Shown: in pieces, positions 48,373 through 52,350 of the stretch
Position numbering within the stretch: the stretch's first letter is position 1
Layout of the letters: each line of letters opens with the position of its first letter
Assembly: GCF_022129445.1 (NCBI RefSeq)
Contig: NZ_JADQAQ010000033.1
Span: forward strand, 1-52,350
Direction of reading: 5' to 3'
Length of the DNA: 52,350 bases
Origin: Photobacterium sp. Ph5
Lineage (GTDB): Bacteria; Pseudomonadota; Gammaproteobacteria; Enterobacterales; Vibrionaceae
Made by a program: the position numbers and the translations under genes
The notes under the pieces: generated by a model
What the model was told of the DNA's origin: nothing
Database searches by the model: none
What the model saw: only the letters and a program-made list of their open reading frames with translations

Positions 48373-49758
48373 TTGAGTCAGACTGCTTTTTCTACGTTAA
48401 ACCTAAACCCTGATTTGCTCAGTAACTTAACGTCATTAGGTTACGACGCAATGACGCCGATCCAAGCGCAAAGCCTACCTTTAATTCTTGAGGGAAAAGA
48501 TGTTATTGCTCAAGGTAAAACAGGTTCAGGTAAAACAGCAGCATTTGGCTTGGGATTATTACAGAATCTAAAAGTAAAACGCTTTCGTGTGCAGACGTTA
48601 GTATTGTGCCCAACGCGTGAGCTTGCCGATCAGGTAGCAAAAGAGATTCGTCGCTTAGCTCGTGCTATTCATAATATTAAAGTGCTAACACTATGTGGTG
48701 GAACTCCTTTCGGACCACAGATTGGTTCATTAGAGCATGGTGCACATATTATTGTGGGTACACCTGGTCGTGTTGAAGAACACGTACGTAAAGGTTTTCT
48801 ATGTTTAGATGAGCTAAATACGTTGGTGCTTGATGAAGCTGACCGCATGTTAGAAATGGGCTTTCAAGATTCATTAGATGCAATCACTGATGTTGCGCCA
48901 AGCGATCGCCAAACGTTACTGTTCAGTGCGACATACCCAACTCAAATTGCGTCTATTGCAAAACGTATTATGCGTAATCCAGTTGAAGTGAAAGTTGAAT
49001 CTAGCCACGATAATAGCAGTATCTCTCAACACTTCTATAAAGTAGAGAGTAATGATGATCGCTTACGTGCTGTACGTTTGTTACTTAGCCAGCATCGTCC
49101 TGAATCATGTGTGATCTTTTGTAACACTAAACGTGAAGCACAAGAAATTTCTGATGATCTAGAAGACTATGGCTTTAGCTCAATTGCATTACACGGTGAT
49201 TTAGAGCAGCGTGAACGTGATCGTACTTTAGTGCTATTTGCTAATAAGAGCCGTTCAATTCTAGTGGCAACCGATGTGGCTGCACGTGGCCTTGATATTG
49301 ATAATCTTGATGCGGTGATTAACTATCACTTAGCACGTGATACTGAAGTGCATGTGCACCGTATTGGTCGTACAGGCCGTGCTGGGAGTAAAGGTATTGC
49401 TTGTTCGTTATTTAGCGATAAAGAACATTATAAAGTCGCATTACTTGAAGATTACCTTGATCGCCCAATCTCAGGTGAAGCGTTACCAGCCGAACATCTA
49501 TTAGATCAACCAACGTTCCGCCCTGAAATGGTAACGTTAATGATTGATGGCGGTAAAAAACAGAAAGTGCGTCCGGGCGATATTTTAGGTGCATTGACGG
49601 GGGAAAATGGTATCGCTGGTAGTGATGTGGGTAAAATTAATGTCTTTGACTTCTGTGCTTATGTCGCAGTGAAGCGTGAAGTTGCCCGTGCTGCATTGAA
49701 GAAGTTAGAAAACGGTCGAATTAAAGGTCGTAACTTTCGATCTCGTCAATTACGCTAA
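48373..49758 (+). CDS. dbpA: ATP-dependent RNA helicase DbpA
   Basis: DbpA is a DEAD-box helicase that acts on 23S rRNA hairpin 92 in large-subunit assembly. The 461-residue protein has all motifs: AQGKTGSGKTAAF, PTRELADQ, GTPGRVEEH, VLDEADRML, LFSATYP, FCNTKREAQEI, VATDVAARGLDID and HRIGRTGRAG. The C-terminal ~75 residues form the RNA-binding domain (RPGDILGALTGENGIAG, GRIKGRNFRSRQLR). It starts at TTG (48373) with AGGA upstream. It is a single gene with a terminator 35 bp past the stop. Confidence 0.95.
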   Translation: MSQTAFSTLNLNPDLLSNLTSLGYDAMTPIQAQSLPLILEGKDVIAQGKTGSGKTAAFGLGLLQNLKVKRFRVQTLVLCPTRELADQVAKEIRRLARAIHNIKVLTLCGGTPFGPQIGSLEHGAHIIVGTPGRVEEHVRKGFLCLDELNTLVLDEADRMLEMGFQDSLDAITDVAPSDRQTLLFSATYPTQIASIAKRIMRNPVEVKVESSHDNSSISQHFYKVESNDDRLRAVRLLLSQHRPESCVIFCNTKREAQEISDDLEDYGFSSIALHGDLEQRERDRTLVLFANKSRSILVATDVAARGLDIDNLDAVINYHLARDTEVHVHRIGRTGRAGSKGIACSLFSDKEHYKVALLEDYLDRPISGEALPAEHLLDQPTFRPEMVTLMIDGGKKQKVRPGDILGALTGENGIAGSDVGKINVFDFCAYVAVKREVARAALKKLENGRIKGRNFRSRQLR

Positions 49759-49793
49759 ATGCGTATTTACCTAAGCTAAAGACAGTGTAAAGC

Positions 49794-49820
49794 AAAGCCG
49801 ATAGTGATATCGGCTTTTTT
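49794..49820 (+). terminator. Terminator of dbpA
   Basis: AAAGCCGATA and TATCGGCTTTTTT form a 10-bp stem with a 4-base loop and a T run, 35 bp after the dbpA stop codon. Confidence 0.9.
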
Positions 49821-49858
49821 ATTATTTAATCTCCAAAAGACCTTATGAACCCTTGAAC

Positions 49859-50077
49859 TTATAAGAAGTAGTGCTGGTATTGAGAGTAAATTAACTCACT
49901 AAGGTAGTAAGACAGTTGAAATGAATGTTCATCAATACATAGGGTGCAGTCTCGTTCATCTTGATCAATCGAGTTGAGAGCTATCGCAATTGTTTTCCAT
50001 AATTGTAATTCACGATTGAGTGGTATATCAGCGATGAGTTTTTCATCACTATTGAGGTTTATTGTTAAAATAGCCAT
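49859..50077 (-). CDS. Small hypothetical protein
   Basis: The 72-residue protein starts MAILTINLNSDEKLIADIPL and then is helical (WKTIAIALNSIDQDERDCTL and YYLSELIYSQYQHYFL). It is acidic and has no signal peptide or membrane segment. I do not know a family. The frame is complete but the ribosome binding site is weak. It converges on the dbpA terminator. Confidence 0.5.
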   Translation of the reverse strand: MAILTINLNSDEKLIADIPLNRELQLWKTIAIALNSIDQDERDCTLCIDEHSFQLSYYLSELIYSQYQHYFL

Positions 50078-50427
50078 ACAAAATAGTGTAATAATTAAAG
50101 TGAAGCGAGGATATGAATAACTATTCCTTATAACAATAATATCAATTCTTTTTTGGAATGAAGATCTCGATTTCTATTCGTAATTAATATGTGATGTGAA
50201 TGGTTATTATCTATGATTAGCATAATTATTAAGTACCTTGCTGATTTTGTACTAAAGATGAGCAATAAAACGATAAGATTGAACTCAAGATCTATTTACT
50301 AGTCAGATGATGGCAAACAAAAGCTTTTAATTATATTAGCCAGATAAGAATATAGGGATCTATATTCGATATATTTTTAAATTCACATAAATTATGTGGT
50401 GTGTATTAAGCGACAGAGTATGACCTC
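50078..50427. other. Intergenic region before the antiporter gene
   Basis: This 350-bp AT-rich gap lies between two divergent genes and should contain their promoters. I see no RNA gene, repeat or clear operator in it. Confidence 0.5.
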
Positions 50428-52254
50428 ATGCATGAAGAAATGATTGGCCTAACTATTGCCGGACTGGGTGTTTTAGGCTTGAGTTGTCAATGGTTAGCAT
50501 GGCGAATGAAATTGCCTGCGATTTTATTATTATTGATGGCTGGATTAATTATCGGCCCAGCGACAGGGGTATTTAATCCTAATATTTTATTTGGTGATTT
50601 ACTGTTTCCATTAATTTCATTATCAGTAGCTGTGATTCTATTTGAAGGCAGTTTGACACTGAATTTTGATGAAATTAAAAATGTAAGGCGTAATGTAAAA
50701 TCCATTGTCACCGTCGGAGCGATCATTACGTGGATGATTACCAGTGTCGCTACCCATTACTTATTGGATTTTAGTTGGCCATTAGCCTTGTTGTTTGGTT
50801 CTATGACCGTGGTAACAGGGCCAACGGTGATTGTTCCGTTGTTACGTACCGTTAGACCACAAGCCAAACTTGCTAATATTTTACGTTGGGAAGGGATTTT
50901 AATTGATCCCATTGGTGCGATTTTCGTTGTTATTGTTTATGAGTTCATCGTTTCTAGTAGCACAATCCATAGCGTAGAAGTTTTTGGCCTAATGTTGCTG
51001 GTGGGTTTGGTACTGGGTGGTGTTGCCGGTTGGCTATTAGCGCATGTGTTACGTCGTCATTTATTACCGGAATATCTCCAGCCGTTTGCTGTGTTAGCAT
51101 TAGTACTTGGGGTATTTGCCGGTGCAAATGCGTTAGAGCCTGAAGCGGGATTGTTAGCTGTTACAGTGATGGGAATGTGGTTAGCTAACGCAAAAGACGT
51201 CAATATCCAGCATATTCTGCATTTTAAAGAAAACCTAACAATCTTACTGATTTCTGGTTTGTTCTTGATATTAGCATCACGTATTCAAATGTCTGACTTC
51301 CATGCCTTAGGTTGGGGAGCGATTTCTGTATTTGTGGTGATTCAATTAGTGTCTCGCCCTGTATCTATTTTCGTTTCAACCATGTTTAGCCAGTTAGCGT
51401 TTAAAGAAAAACTGTTTTTAGCTTGGGTAGCACCAAGAGGTATTGTTGCGGCAGCTATTTCAGCATTATTTGCACTAAAGCTTTCAAACGATGGGGTAGC
51501 CGGTGCTGAACTGTTGGTTCCATTAACCTTTATGGTGATTATTGGCACTGTGGTACTGCAAAGCTTAACAGCCCGACCTGTAGCAAAATTACTCGGTGTT
51601 GCAGAGCCTTCACCTAAAGGCTTTATTATTGTAGGTGCTAATGACGTTGCACGTAATATCGCGTTAGCATTAAAAAAATACGACTGCCGTGTAGTGGTGA
51701 CAGATTCTAACTGGGACTATATTCGTGCAGCACGTATGGCGGGGCTTGAAACCTATTATGGTAATGCTGTATCGAGTCATGCGGATGAGTATTTAGATGT
51801 CATTGGCATTGGTCACTTATTAGCGTTAACACCAGATAAGCATTTTAATGCGGTAGCTGCAATGCACTTTGAAAGTGATTTTGGTAGCCGCAATGTGTTT
51901 CGCTTGAATGGTCGTCGTCATAATAGTGGTTTAGAGAAACACTCAGCATCTCAAGCACATAATGGTGCAGCTTTATTTGGTGAAGATATTAGCTATAAGA
52001 AATTAGCGAGTTTGATCAATCAAGGTGGTGAGATTAAACATACTAAGTTAAGTGATAATTTTACATTAGAAGATTATTACTCGCAGTATAAAGCAAGCCA
52101 ACTTATTCCAATGTTTGCTGTCGATCCTAAAGGATATATTTATACTTATACGATTAATGATGAATTTGTTGTGAAGCCAGGCTGGACGATAGTTTCTTTA
52201 ATTAAAGAATTAAAAGTTTCGGATGAAGTAAAAGATACAAAAACAGACGCTTAG
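50428..52254 (+). CDS. Cation:proton antiporter with C-terminal TrkA-type domain
   Basis: CPA-type antiporters exchange Na+ or K+ for protons across the inner membrane. The 608-residue protein has about 12 membrane segments in residues 1-385, with LLLMAGLIIGPATG, ILFEGSLTLN, MTVVTGPTVIVPLLRT and RWEGILIDPIGA holding the membrane-embedded acidic residue, and WVAPRGIVAAAISALFAL. From ~395 a Rossmann-type domain follows (GFIIVGANDVARNIALAL, VVTDSN, YYGNAVS), which is a TrkA-N-like regulatory domain. It is NhaP/KefB-like in layout. Ion preference cannot be read from the sequence. No partner gene is linked. Confidence 0.88.
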   Translation: MHEEMIGLTIAGLGVLGLSCQWLAWRMKLPAILLLLMAGLIIGPATGVFNPNILFGDLLFPLISLSVAVILFEGSLTLNFDEIKNVRRNVKSIVTVGAIITWMITSVATHYLLDFSWPLALLFGSMTVVTGPTVIVPLLRTVRPQAKLANILRWEGILIDPIGAIFVVIVYEFIVSSSTIHSVEVFGLMLLVGLVLGGVAGWLLAHVLRRHLLPEYLQPFAVLALVLGVFAGANALEPEAGLLAVTVMGMWLANAKDVNIQHILHFKENLTILLISGLFLILASRIQMSDFHALGWGAISVFVVIQLVSRPVSIFVSTMFSQLAFKEKLFLAWVAPRGIVAAAISALFALKLSNDGVAGAELLVPLTFMVIIGTVVLQSLTARPVAKLLGVAEPSPKGFIIVGANDVARNIALALKKYDCRVVVTDSNWDYIRAARMAGLETYYGNAVSSHADEYLDVIGIGHLLALTPDKHFNAVAAMHFESDFGSRNVFRLNGRRHNSGLEKHSASQAHNGAALFGEDISYKKLASLINQGGEIKHTKLSDNFTLEDYYSQYKASQLIPMFAVDPKGYIYTYTINDEFVVKPGWTIVSLIKELKVSDEVKDTKTDA

Positions 52255-52295
52255 CAATTCTAACTCTCATCATAATGACAAAGGCACGTTTAACG

Positions 52296-52350
52296 CTGTC
52301 TCTTATACACAAATCCCTAAGCTGCAGCTTGGGGATTTTTTTGAACTAAT
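52296..52350 (+). mobile_element. Left end of a second IS50-like element
   Basis: These 55 bases are identical to 1227-1281, including CTGTCTCTTATACACA and the internal terminator hairpin at 52312-52342. The element continues past the window edge, so its transposase cannot be checked. It lies about 40 bp after the antiporter gene, in the same orientation as the broken copy on the left. Confidence 0.85.

Noticed and set aside
52296..52350. CTGTCTCTTATACACA could be sequencing-library adapter left at the contig end
   Set aside because: The following bases differ from the known adapter, and the same 55-base sequence occurs inside the window at 1227 followed by a transposase gene, so it is a natural IS50-like end.

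Overview
The window looks like gammaproteobacterial chromosomal DNA from the family Vibrionaceae, most likely Photobacterium. This is inferred from the AT-rich sequence, a VF530-type small protein, DUF2799 lipoprotein, DbpA and AGCS genes of vibrio type, and a complete F-type ATP synthase operon that lacks the usual gid/par neighbours. Photobacterium species are known to carry a second atp operon.

Left part (1-4230): debris of nested insertion sequences around two genes, a 78-residue orphan protein and queD (6-carboxytetrahydropterin synthase, preQ0 pathway). An IS50-like element, itself broken by an IS66-family element and an IS3 fragment, sits inside the loop of a terminator hairpin between queD and the next gene. 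Removing it restores a convergent queD/dpdB arrangement, so queD belongs to the same island as the genes to its right.

Central part (4231-27231): a Dpd island, the system that puts 7-deazaguanine bases into DNA and restricts unmodified DNA. The minus strand carries the modification genes in the transcription order dpdA1-dpdB1-dpdC-dpdA2-dpdB2. There are two full DpdA/DpdB pairs around one DpdC, which is the most unusual feature of the window. Divergently, the plus strand carries a tightly packed operon dpdE-F-G-H-I-J-K plus a last gene that is probably dpdD: two-strand helicases, an ATPase, a coiled-coil protein and a phospholipase-D-like protein. QueD and the host queuosine pathway would supply preQ0, DpdA/DpdB would exchange it into DNA, DpdC would convert it to the amido form, and the plus-strand operon would attack DNA without the mark.

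Right edge of the island (27231-29100): a terminator, an orphan ORF, an IS66 tnpC fragment and a truncated ISNCY-type transposase. A 40-bp sequence occurs at three of the IS junctions in the window.

Core-like part (29281-52254): VF530 protein, AraC-type regulator, a 1.4-kb AT-rich gap with a CRP-like site, atpIBEFHAGDC, a DUF2799 lipoprotein, two small unknowns, a FAN1-type nuclease, a second-type tryptophanyl-tRNA synthetase with a complete Trp-codon attenuator and an 18-residue leader peptide, an AGCS symporter, two pilin-like genes, dbpA, a small unknown and a Na+/H+-type antiporter. The window ends in the left end of another copy of the IS50-like element.
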